This document shows, one piece after another, positions 7,492 through 13,644 of a stretch of 13,644 nucleotides of DNA. Under the pieces are notes generated by a model. That model did not search any database. It saw nothing but the letters and a program-made list of their open reading frames with translations, and was not told the DNA's origin. Position numbers and translations under genes: made by a program. Each line of letters opens with the position of its first letter. Positions within the stretch are counted from its first letter, which is position 1. Origin of the DNA: Bacillota bacterium (lineage in GTDB: Bacteria; Bacillota_I; Bacilli_A; RFN20; CAG-826); the NCBI GenBank assembly GCA_016872075.1, contig VHBF01000008.1, forward strand, positions 1 to 13,644. Direction: 5' to 3'.

Positions 7492-8307
7492 ATGAATCGT
7501 AAATTATTAACGCTAAGTATGGCGGCACTTGTCTTTCTTGCCAGTTGCAATGGCGTTTCGGAAACACCAGCGTATAACGTTTATTTCTTTACAGCGAATA
7601 CCGCTGCGACACAAGTGGATACCATTTTTGATCAAGAAGCAGGAACGTTAATTGAACGCCCCGAAAATCCAACTCGTTCGGGTTTTGATTTTGTCGCTTG
7701 GTATTTAGACTTAGCCAATACCATCGAATGGGATTTTGATACCGATGTCATGCCAAGTGAATCGATCGTGCTTTATGCGAAATGGGCTCCCACCATTCGT
7801 TCTATTACTTATGATTTAAATGATGGTGAAATGATCAACGAAACCTATCCTACGACCTTTGTACCAGGTTCTACCTTTGTCTTACCGCAAGCAAGAAGAA
7901 CCGGTTACTTATTCCGTGGATGGTATCTATATGACCAAGTTTTGGCTGACTTTCCTAATAATGAAGGCACTAAACCAGGCGATCCTGCATTAACTACACT
8001 TCCTTCAACCTTGTTTGATGACATTACGCTATATGCTCACTGGCAATCAATTAAAGCAGTTGTTACCTTCCGTTCGAATCACCCAGGTGGAACCTCCGTT
8101 GTTCCTAATCCAGGCAACCGTGTCGTTGCGTATGGCACAGTGATTGATTATGGTACCACCTTCCCAGCAGATTTTGGTACAGTTGCTGGTTATACCTTTT
8201 TAGGTTGGAACTCTCGCGCGGATGGCACCGGTACTTGGTATCCTGATGGTGGCATCTTTACTCGCACCCTCGCCATCACGCTTTATGGTCAATGGCAAAC
8301 CGCATAA
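7492..8307 (+). CDS. Surface lipoprotein with three InlB-B/Listeria-Bacteroides-type repeats
   Basis: A 271-residue predicted lipoprotein. Residues 1-19 form a lipoprotein signal peptide: MNRK, a hydrophobic core, and lipobox LASC with C19 as the modified cysteine. The mature part consists of three copies of the beta-rich repeat typical of Listeria-Bacteroides repeat (Flg_new/InlB B-repeat) domains, at about 28-98, 102-184 and 188-268. Each has the pattern of a hydrophobic strand, a central G-[FY]-x-F-x-[GA]-W and a closing LY-[AG]-[KHQ]-W. Such domains occur in secreted adhesin-like proteins and are ligand or spacer modules; no enzyme motif is seen. The start is supported by AAGGGG (7475-7480). 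The gene follows oppF after 3 nt, so it is probably co-transcribed with the transporter. A helper role in peptide capture or surface adhesion is only inferred. Confidence 0.85.
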   Translation: MNRKLLTLSMAALVFLASCNGVSETPAYNVYFFTANTAATQVDTIFDQEAGTLIERPENPTRSGFDFVAWYLDLANTIEWDFDTDVMPSESIVLYAKWAPTIRSITYDLNDGEMINETYPTTFVPGSTFVLPQARRTGYLFRGWYLYDQVLADFPNNEGTKPGDPALTTLPSTLFDDITLYAHWQSIKAVVTFRSNHPGGTSVVPNPGNRVVAYGTVIDYGTTFPADFGTVAGYTFLGWNSRADGTGTWYPDGGIFTRTLAITLYGQWQTA

Positions 8308-9050
8308 ATTCTCCTCAAACTAAATTCAAACAACAAAGATTATTTATCTTTCTCATCGTCGGAGTCTATTTGATAGTCTGTTTGTTTTTAACTAGCATCT
8401 ATTTTTTTGTGGATGCAACCATACCAAGCTTAGAAACGATTTTACTCTTACTTTTAATCGGACTAACATTTGTTTTAATTTGGGCAAGACAAGCGATGAT
8501 TCCAATCCAAATGTATTTGCATTATTATCGGATGATAGATGAAGCCTTGCCACCCTTTACCATTCAATCCCCTATTCAATCCCAAGCCTTTTTCAAGAAT
8601 CTAAATCAGTATCAATTTAGCCTTGTACAAGACACCCATGAATGCCAAATCTTTGCGAGACTCTATGATCGATTGCCTTGGGTAGCAAGAACCCAAACCA
8701 GCCTGATCGTTGTCGTCATCATCAAAGATCAAAAGATGGTGATCGCAGACGCCCGCCTTGACGCGCTCATTCAGCAATATAAACTTGGATTAAAACTCAA
8801 AAAAGAAATCCAAAACGAACTAATGTTAATGTTTTATCAAGCATCCAAACTCACTGACCAACTTAAGGAAAAGACGCAACAAATCATCAACTTCTCTCTA
8901 CAAAACCGCGCGATTATCACCATCCCTTGTTTGCAAATTGGTGATGATTCGATGTATGCGCTAAGACCCAAACGATTATTTCCAAACAAGTTTTATTATG
9001 TCTTAATTAAATTGTTATATTATTTAACTGATGCGAATGAAATGTTATGA
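8292..9050 (+). CDS. Membrane protein of unknown function, two N-terminal helices
   Basis: I do not recognise this 252-residue protein. It has a short basic N-terminus, two hydrophobic helices at about 17-40 and 48-66, and a soluble region of about 185 residues that is probably cytoplasmic because the segment after helix 2 carries Arg. Residues of about 160-210 form a likely amphipathic helical stretch (YKLGLKLKKEIQNELM, then KLTDQLKEKTQQIINF). No catalytic motif was seen. Its ATG lies inside the end of the lipoprotein gene (16-nt overlap) with no clear Shine-Dalgarno site, so translation probably depends on ribosomes arriving from the upstream gene. The stop overlaps the next start as ATGA. 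The coupling suggests it works with the flanking membrane proteins. Confidence 0.8.
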   Translation: MANRINSPQTKFKQQRLFIFLIVGVYLIVCLFLTSIYFFVDATIPSLETILLLLLIGLTFVLIWARQAMIPIQMYLHYYRMIDEALPPFTIQSPIQSQAFFKNLNQYQFSLVQDTHECQIFARLYDRLPWVARTQTSLIVVVIIKDQKMVIADARLDALIQQYKLGLKLKKEIQNELMLMFYQASKLTDQLKEKTQQIINFSLQNRAIITIPCLQIGDDSMYALRPKRLFPNKFYYVLIKLLYYLTDANEML

Positions 9051-9478
9051 ATAAACAACCTTTATCATTAGAACAAAAAAGACAAAAACAAGAATTACAA
9101 AAACAAAGACTGACTTTTTTCTTGTTTAATGGCATTCTTTTATTGCTGGTAATGGCATTTAGTCTATGGTGGCAAAATCAGTATGATTTAAAGGCGTTTG
9201 CCGATGGTATTTGGTTAGTTTTTGCAGTGCAATTAACCATGACGTGGGGTTTCTTTGTATATAATCGCAACATTTTTACCCCATTACTTCATGGTGGCAA
9301 AACGTTTTTACTTTTATTTGTTGGTAAAAAACCAAAAGATGATTACTATACCGCCTACACCAAAGTTCAAGAAAACCAAGTACCAAACTATGTGATTTGG
9401 ATTTCTTTTTTATTCACAATCTTCGTGATTGTCGCCGGGGTGATTTTAACCCTAGAAGCATACCAAGGAATCCTATAG
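9047..9478 (+). CDS. Small three-helix membrane protein, possibly DUF3899-like
   Basis: A 143-residue protein with a charged, Gln/Lys-rich N-terminal helix (residues 1-21) and three predicted membrane helices at about 22-42, 52-72 and 116-136. A cytoplasmic or external loop containing GGKTFLLLFVGKKPKDDYYTAY lies between helices 2 and 3. The layout (two helices, an F-x-x-G-G/K-rich loop, a DYY segment, a closing helix) resembles small DUF3899 proteins of Firmicutes, but I cannot confirm this from memory. The GGKT string is not in a P-loop context. It starts in an ATGA overlap with the preceding gene and ends 1 nt before the LRR gene, so the three are probably translated together. Confidence 0.78.
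   Translation: MNKQPLSLEQKRQKQELQKQRLTFFLFNGILLLLVMAFSLWWQNQYDLKAFADGIWLVFAVQLTMTWGFFVYNRNIFTPLLHGGKTFLLLFVGKKPKDDYYTAYTKVQENQVPNYVIWISFLFTIFVIVAGVILTLEAYQGIL
9465..9469 (+). promoter_or_regulatory. Ribosome binding site of the LRR membrane protein
   Basis: AAGGA within the end of the preceding gene lies 10 nt before the ATG at 9480 and supports that start. Confidence 0.5.
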
Positions 9479-9479
9479 C

Positions 9480-11600
9480 ATGAGTCAATCTAATCGCTTT
9501 AAAACCAACCCATCGTTTACCGAAGGGCTTCGTTATGAATTGGGCGATGGTGTCACTTTAAATTTAAAGAAAGCACTTCAGTATTATCGAAAAGCCGCAC
9601 TTCAAGGTCATTATTTATCACAATTAAAGGTCAAACAAACCCAATTAAGATGGTTTCCCACAATCTTGCTTGGTGTCTTGTCATGTCTTAACTTAATTTA
9701 CTTTCTTGTCATTGGTTTTTTATGGATCGGTTTACTGATTTCATTCGTGTTTTCAATTGGTATTTTATGGTTAGATCGAGATTATTATTGGTATTCGATA
9801 GGTATTGCTGCCAAAATTTATCAATTGAATAAATGGTTGTCTCTGTTGGTTTTTTTACCTTTTGGCACACTGATTCCTTACTTCACGGGTAGTACCTATT
9901 TTCCAATTCTTTTCTTGTTCGTGGTGGCAATCTTTACCTTAGGATCGGGTTTGTTATTATGGTTTTCAAATAGGACAATCCAATATTTATTCTTGAGTGT
10001 CTATGGTGGTGTACTTTTTTTGTTGTCGACCATTTCATATTTTATTCCCTCTAATGGGGTGGCATTTTCCACCATCCAAGTCGATGGCGGGTTAAAAATA
10101 ACCGGTTATCGAATTTCTGAAAAAGATGTCGTCATCCCAAGGTTTATTAACAACCAACCCGTGATTGAAATTGGTGATCAAGCCTTCGCGAATACCAATA
10201 TTGAATCCGTTTATGTTGGTGCTCATATTCAAACCATGGGCGTCGCAGTTTTTGCTAACAATGAATTATTAAAAACGGTTTATCTCGAAGATGGGGTGCC
10301 GTTAGGGACTGCCATGTTTGCTGATAATCCTTCGTTAATCGAACTACGGCTACCCAGTGATGCAACTGCCATTCCACCTTATTTTCTATATCACGCTCAA
10401 TCGCTTACCGAATTCAATTTTCCTTCTACCATTACCGCGATTGGTCACTTTGGTTTTTACCAAACCAATCAATTAAATCCTATTCCTTTGGCAGAACCTT
10501 TAGCGTTCATTGGCCACTATGCTTTCTCAGGTTATACCAACTTTGAAAGCATTATGTTGCCTAATACGGTTGAATTTATAGGCGTTGGTGCATTTTCGGA
10601 TTTACCAAGACTCCATACCTTTGAATTCTCACCTTCTATTGACGTGATTCCGAGTTATCTATTTGCAAATAATATCGGTTTAGAAACCTTTCAAGTTCCA
10701 GAAACGATTCGGACGATTGGTGATTTTGCTTTTTACAATGCGACCAATCTAACCCATATTCAATTGCATTCTGGCATTGAAACGATTGGTGAAAGCGCAT
10801 TTCGGAACAATTATCAACTCACTTCAATTGCAATCCCAGATCAAATTCAAGTGATTAAAGACTACACTTTTTATAATAATTTTGCTTTAAGTAGCGTTGA
10901 ATTACCCGATGCATTAGAAGCGATTGGTATTGGTGCTTTTCAATTCAATGAAAGTTTAGAATCGATTTATCTTCCGGATAGTTTGGTATCACTTGGTACC
11001 AATGCTTTTAAAGGCACACCGTTGCAAACGGTTCAACTTCCTGATTCCTTGCAATATCTTGGAGCCGGCGTTTTTGCGCAAAATACGGCGATTGAATCCA
11101 TCATCATTCCGGCATCAATTACCACGATTCCCGATTACCTTTTTGATGGTGCCACTTCATTAAATCAAATCACCATGCTTGGTCCCATTGACTCGGTTGG
11201 AAGATATGCATTCAGGGGCACGACCGCGCTTGTCGAGATTAGTTTTCAAGATGGATTAACTGACATTCGGGATTATGCATTTTATGGAGCGACTTCCCTA
11301 ACTTCCGTTTCTTTACCAAGTTCCCTTTTAACAATTGGTAGCTATGCTTTTTACGGCAATGAAAATCTCACTGATATTGATTTACCTATTGGATTAACAC
11401 GCATTGGTGATGGCGCCTTTGCCAACAATAAAGCGTTATCGCAAATTTGGCTAAGTAATCAAGTGACGAATGTGGGTCATTTTGCCTTTTTTGGTTGTGA
11501 TCAATTAACCATTTTTTATCAGGGGATTCAACTACCCTCTTCGTGGATTATTTCCTGGAATCCAGATAACCGCCCCATCGAATATGGGGTGCAAATTTGA
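9480..11600 (+). CDS. Sel1-repeat, five-helix membrane protein with BspA-type LRR ectodomain
   Basis: A 706-residue protein of unusual build. Residues of about 11-52 form one Sel1-like repeat (GLRYELGDGVTLNLKKALQY, then YRKAALQGHY), matching the G-x-G-V...KA...YY-x-KAA-x-x-G consensus. Five predicted membrane helices follow at about 60-78, 80-98, 117-135, 140-162 and 167-189. From about 203 the protein is a BspA/TpLRR (LRR_5) domain: an entry strand (LKITGYRISEKDVVIPRFI), then about 19 repeats of 22-23 residues spanning 237-670 with the pattern L-x-x-[IV]-x-LP-x-x-[LI]-x-x-IG-x-x-AF, and a short cap. An odd number of helices puts Sel1 inside the cell and the LRR outside, in line with basic residues in the predicted inner loops. 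BspA-type LRRs commonly mediate adhesion or ligand binding. It may link external binding to internal protein contacts, but this is inference. Confidence 0.88.
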   Translation: MSQSNRFKTNPSFTEGLRYELGDGVTLNLKKALQYYRKAALQGHYLSQLKVKQTQLRWFPTILLGVLSCLNLIYFLVIGFLWIGLLISFVFSIGILWLDRDYYWYSIGIAAKIYQLNKWLSLLVFLPFGTLIPYFTGSTYFPILFLFVVAIFTLGSGLLLWFSNRTIQYLFLSVYGGVLFLLSTISYFIPSNGVAFSTIQVDGGLKITGYRISEKDVVIPRFINNQPVIEIGDQAFANTNIESVYVGAHIQTMGVAVFANNELLKTVYLEDGVPLGTAMFADNPSLIELRLPSDATAIPPYFLYHAQSLTEFNFPSTITAIGHFGFYQTNQLNPIPLAEPLAFIGHYAFSGYTNFESIMLPNTVEFIGVGAFSDLPRLHTFEFSPSIDVIPSYLFANNIGLETFQVPETIRTIGDFAFYNATNLTHIQLHSGIETIGESAFRNNYQLTSIAIPDQIQVIKDYTFYNNFALSSVELPDALEAIGIGAFQFNESLESIYLPDSLVSLGTNAFKGTPLQTVQLPDSLQYLGAGVFAQNTAIESIIIPASITTIPDYLFDGATSLNQITMLGPIDSVGRYAFRGTTALVEISFQDGLTDIRDYAFYGATSLTSVSLPSSLLTIGSYAFYGNENLTDIDLPIGLTRIGDGAFANNKALSQIWLSNQVTNVGHFAFFGCDQLTIFYQGIQLPSSWIISWNPDNRPIEYGVQI
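10188..11489 (+). repeat. About 19 tandem BspA-type leucine-rich repeats (protein level)
   Basis: This stretch encodes residues 237-670 of the LRR protein as successive 22-23-residue units, most ending in an aromatic pair such as YAF, GAF or YLF. By-eye division gives 19 full units. Repeats 3, 7 and 14 have an IP-x-Y-[LF] variant in place of IG-x-x-AF. The DNA copies are diverged from one another, so this looks like an old, stable array and not a recently expanded slippage-prone one. Confidence 0.85.
11573..11589 (+). other. Short hairpin at LRR/ATPase gene junction
   Basis: CCCCAT (11573-11578) and ATGGGG (11584-11589) form a perfect 6-bp stem with a 5-nt loop. There is no following U-tract, so it is not a terminator. 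The stem contains the ATG at 11584 that could start the ATPase gene, and ribosomes finishing the LRR gene at 11600 would melt it. Confidence 0.45.
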
Positions 11601-11613
11601 TAAAATTAGAAAG

Positions 11614-13485
11614 ATGAATTTATTTACTTGGTTTCATCACCATAAACTTAAATTTGAGATTTTCGCTGTGATTTTGTCGCTTATTTTCATGGTCATAGGT
11701 GGTTTAACTACTTCGTTGTCGATTAGTCCGATTTTTTGGGGTTTAGCTTTTGCGATTGGTGGCTTTGCTAAAGCGGTTGAAGGGGTTACCAAAACGATTC
11801 AAGAAAAATCCCTTAATGTAGAATTTTTAATGATTGCCGCTTCACTTGCGGCTTTCTTAACGGGAGAATATGCAGAAGGTGCTGTGCTTATCTTTATCTT
11901 TGCGGTAAGTGGTGTCTTGGAAGAATTCGCCACTGCACAAACCGAAAAAGCCTTTACCAGCTTACTCAAAATTGCCCCTAAAACTGCGATCAAAATCGTG
12001 AATGATCTTGAACAAGTGGTAGAAATTTCTAAATTACTGGTTCGAGATATTGTCGTTGTAAAACCCGGTCAGGAAATACCGGCAGATGGTGTGATTATGA
12101 AAGGTAGTGCTGCCATTGATCAATCTTCGATTACCGGTGAATTTAATCCAAGTGAAAAATTAATAGGTGATCAAGTTTTTGCTGGAACAATTGTCATTAA
12201 CGCACCAATCTTGGTTCAAGTCACGAAAGATCCACAACAATCGGTTGTGCAAAAAATGATTCAATTGATTAAACGAGCTCAAGAGGAAAAAACCCGTTCA
12301 GAAAAACGAGTCTCTCTTTTTGAAAAAATCTATGTTTATGTGGTCATTGCCCTCTTATTATTCGTCATTTTCTTAACTCCTCCTTTAGGATGGTTAACTG
12401 AAAGCGAAGCGTTTCGAAGAGGTGTCATTGTCCTTGTTGTTGCCTCTCCTTGTGCATTAGTAGCATCCATCAGCCCGGCGTTATTATCGACACTTTCTCA
12501 TGCGGCTAAAAAGGGCATTCTCATTAAAAGTGGCCGTTATATTGAATCATTAAGACACATCAATGTGGTTGCATTTGATAAAACTGGAACCTTAACCACT
12601 GGAAAACCGAAAGTGGTTGAATATGTATTTGAAACCAAGGTGGATGAATTGAGATTATTACCCACGATGGTTGCTGCAGAAAAACTTTCAAACCATCCAT
12701 TAGCCAAAGCTATTTCATTACATTTTAAAGATGTAAAAAATATTGCTGTGGAATTAAAAGAAATTCCGGGCAGGGGTTTGGAAGTAAAGACAAAAACCGA
12801 TGCAATCCAAGTCGGCAATTTCCAATTTAAGGCGACTGCGGCACTAGAAGAGAAGTTTATAAAGGCTGGTCGAGAAGGGAAAACGCTGGTTAATATTATT
12901 GAGAATGGCGTGTTAAAAGGTTTTATAGCCCTAGAAGACTCCCTTCGCGAAGATTCTAAAGTTGCCATTGAACAATTAAAACAACTTTCAATTCAACCCG
13001 TCATGCTAACCGGCGATAAGAAGGAAACCGCCCTTGCGATCGCTCAAAAAATGGGAATTCAAACCATCCATGCAGAATCCCTTCCTGAAACGAAAGTAAC
13101 AGTGGTGCAAACCTACGCAAGTCAAGGTAAGAAAGTACTCATGATTGGGGATGGGATTAATGATGCGCCAGCTTTAGCCACAGCCTCTATTGGTGTCTCA
13201 ATGGGTGATGGAACCGATGTATCTTTAGAAACTGCGGACATTGTGATGATGAACAATCAATTACAAAACATCCCTTATCTAATTAAACTCTCTTATGCAA
13301 CACAAAATATTATTACGCAAAACGTGGTTTTTTCTATTGCCGTTATTCTGGTGTTATTAATTTCCAATCTATTTGGTATTGTGGTCTTGAGATATGGTGT
13401 GATTGGACACGAATTGTCCACCATTCTTGTCATTCTTAATAGCCTAAGATTGCTATCGAGCAAAAAGAAACCACTAAGGATTTGA
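11614..13485 (+). CDS. P1B-4-like heavy-metal-transporting P-type ATPase
   Basis: A 623-residue metal cation pump, numbered from ATG 11614. Motifs seen: actuator-domain TGE (174-176), the membrane metal-site motif SPC (278-280) in place of CPC, phosphorylation site DKTGT with D322, nucleotide-domain HP at 361-362 (SNHPLAKAI), TGD (466-468), hinge GDGINDAPA (512-520), and a C-terminal helix with HELSTILVILNSLRLL from H599. SPC plus a C-terminal HE-x-x-T...NSLRLL is the signature of P1B-4 pumps such as PfeT/ZosA and CoaT, which export Fe(II), Co(II) or Zn(II). There is no N-terminal heavy-metal-associated domain; three adjacent histidines (HHH) sit near residues 7-9. An in-frame ATG at 11584 overlaps the LRR gene by 17 nt and would add ten residues; neither start has a good ribosome binding site. 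Substrate metal is inferred. Confidence 0.9.
   Translation: MNLFTWFHHHKLKFEIFAVILSLIFMVIGGLTTSLSISPIFWGLAFAIGGFAKAVEGVTKTIQEKSLNVEFLMIAASLAAFLTGEYAEGAVLIFIFAVSGVLEEFATAQTEKAFTSLLKIAPKTAIKIVNDLEQVVEISKLLVRDIVVVKPGQEIPADGVIMKGSAAIDQSSITGEFNPSEKLIGDQVFAGTIVINAPILVQVTKDPQQSVVQKMIQLIKRAQEEKTRSEKRVSLFEKIYVYVVIALLLFVIFLTPPLGWLTESEAFRRGVIVLVVASPCALVASISPALLSTLSHAAKKGILIKSGRYIESLRHINVVAFDKTGTLTTGKPKVVEYVFETKVDELRLLPTMVAAEKLSNHPLAKAISLHFKDVKNIAVELKEIPGRGLEVKTKTDAIQVGNFQFKATAALEEKFIKAGREGKTLVNIIENGVLKGFIALEDSLREDSKVAIEQLKQLSIQPVMLTGDKKETALAIAQKMGIQTIHAESLPETKVTVVQTYASQGKKVLMIGDGINDAPALATASIGVSMGDGTDVSLETADIVMMNNQLQNIPYLIKLSYATQNIITQNVVFSIAVILVLLISNLFGIVVLRYGVIGHELSTILVILNSLRLLSSKKKPLRI
13476..13480 (+). 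promoter_or_regulatory. Ribosome binding site of the GH13 gene
   Basis: AAGGA inside the ATPase 3' end lies 6 nt before the ATG at 13487, a well-spaced Shine-Dalgarno site that confirms this start. Confidence 0.65.
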
Positions 13486-13486
13486 T

Positions 13487-13644
13487 ATGAAAAAAACACA
13501 AAACCATTATGAACAAATTGCTATTTCAAAACGCGATCTATTTTCTAAAAGAGAAAGCGACTGGCGCCAAGGTGGGATAGTTTACCAAGTCTTTGTTGAC
13601 CGTTTTGTACCCTCTACCAACCTCAAAGCCAAAGCGCATTTATA
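13487..13644 (+). CDS. GH13 alpha-amylase-family glycosidase, N-terminal fragment
   Basis: The window ends inside this gene; 52 codons are visible. The segment DWRQGGIVYQVFVDRFVPST (about 25-44) matches the first barrel strand of GH13 enzymes (x-VIYQ[IV]F-x-DRF), so the product is probably an intracellular alpha-glucosidase, neopullulanase or related alpha-amylase-family enzyme acting on alpha-glucans. No signal peptide is visible in the basic, polar N-terminus (MKKTQNHYEQIAISKRDLFS), which argues for a cytoplasmic location. It starts 1 nt after the ATPase stop with a good ribosome binding site. The catalytic residues lie beyond the window, so the exact specificity cannot be judged. Confidence 0.85.
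   Translation, partial: MKKTQNHYEQIAISKRDLFSKRESDWRQGGIVYQVFVDRFVPSTNLKAKAHL

Noticed and set aside
9299..9330. GGKT in the 143-aa membrane protein as a P-loop
   Set aside because: It lacks the preceding GxxxxGK spacing and strand, and sits in a short inter-helix loop.
10188..11489. CRISPR-like or direct DNA repeat array
   Set aside because: The periodicity of about 68-69 nt comes from 22-23-residue protein repeats; DNA copies are diverged and there are no spacers.
11596..11613. TTGATAAAAT as a promoter for the ATPase gene
   Set aside because: The -10-like string has no acceptable -35 at 16-18 bp and lies inside the coding overlap region.
12537..12968. 143-aa minus-strand open frame inside the ATPase gene
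   Set aside because: It lies opposite the phosphorylation and nucleotide-binding domains of a well-conserved protein and shows no independent coding signal.

Overview
The window reads as chromosome from a low-GC, wall-less or Mollicutes-like Firmicute that uses the standard genetic code (Acholeplasma/Izemoplasma-type lineage). The signs are AT-rich DNA, UGG for tryptophan with UGA as a true stop (it ends oppB, the 252-aa membrane protein, the LRR protein and the P-type ATPase), a lipoprotein instead of LPXTG-anchored surface proteins, and an OppF with a large inserted helical domain of the kind known from mollicutes. The lineage is inferred; no rRNA or tRNA gene is present.

Every gene is on the plus strand. 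Positions 1-2097 hold the 3' part of an oligopeptide ABC substrate-binding protein (oppA), followed by a strong 13-bp hairpin. The only real intergenic gap (2098-2239) then carries a near-consensus vegetative promoter (TTTACA, 17 bp, TATAAT) for oppB. From 2240 to the right edge genes are packed with 0-11 nt gaps or overlaps: oppB, oppC, oppD, oppF, a lipoprotein with three InlB-B/Listeria-Bacteroides-type repeats, two unrecognised membrane proteins, a 706-aa membrane protein joining a Sel1 repeat, five predicted membrane helices and about 19 BspA-type leucine-rich repeats, a P1B-4-like metal-transporting ATPase, and the start of a GH13 alpha-amylase-family enzyme that runs off the end.

OppA captures peptides outside the membrane, OppB/OppC form the channel and OppD/OppF hydrolyse ATP. 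The next four genes encode membrane or surface proteins of unknown role, tightly coupled to the transporter genes. Metal export and glucan hydrolysis genes follow in the same direction. Whether all of these share one transcript cannot be shown from sequence alone.

The most notable features are the roughly 285-residue coiled-coil-like insertion inside the OppF nucleotide-binding domain, the roughly 180-residue external loop in OppC, the Sel1-membrane-LRR chimera, and the block of surface and membrane genes attached to the opp operon.
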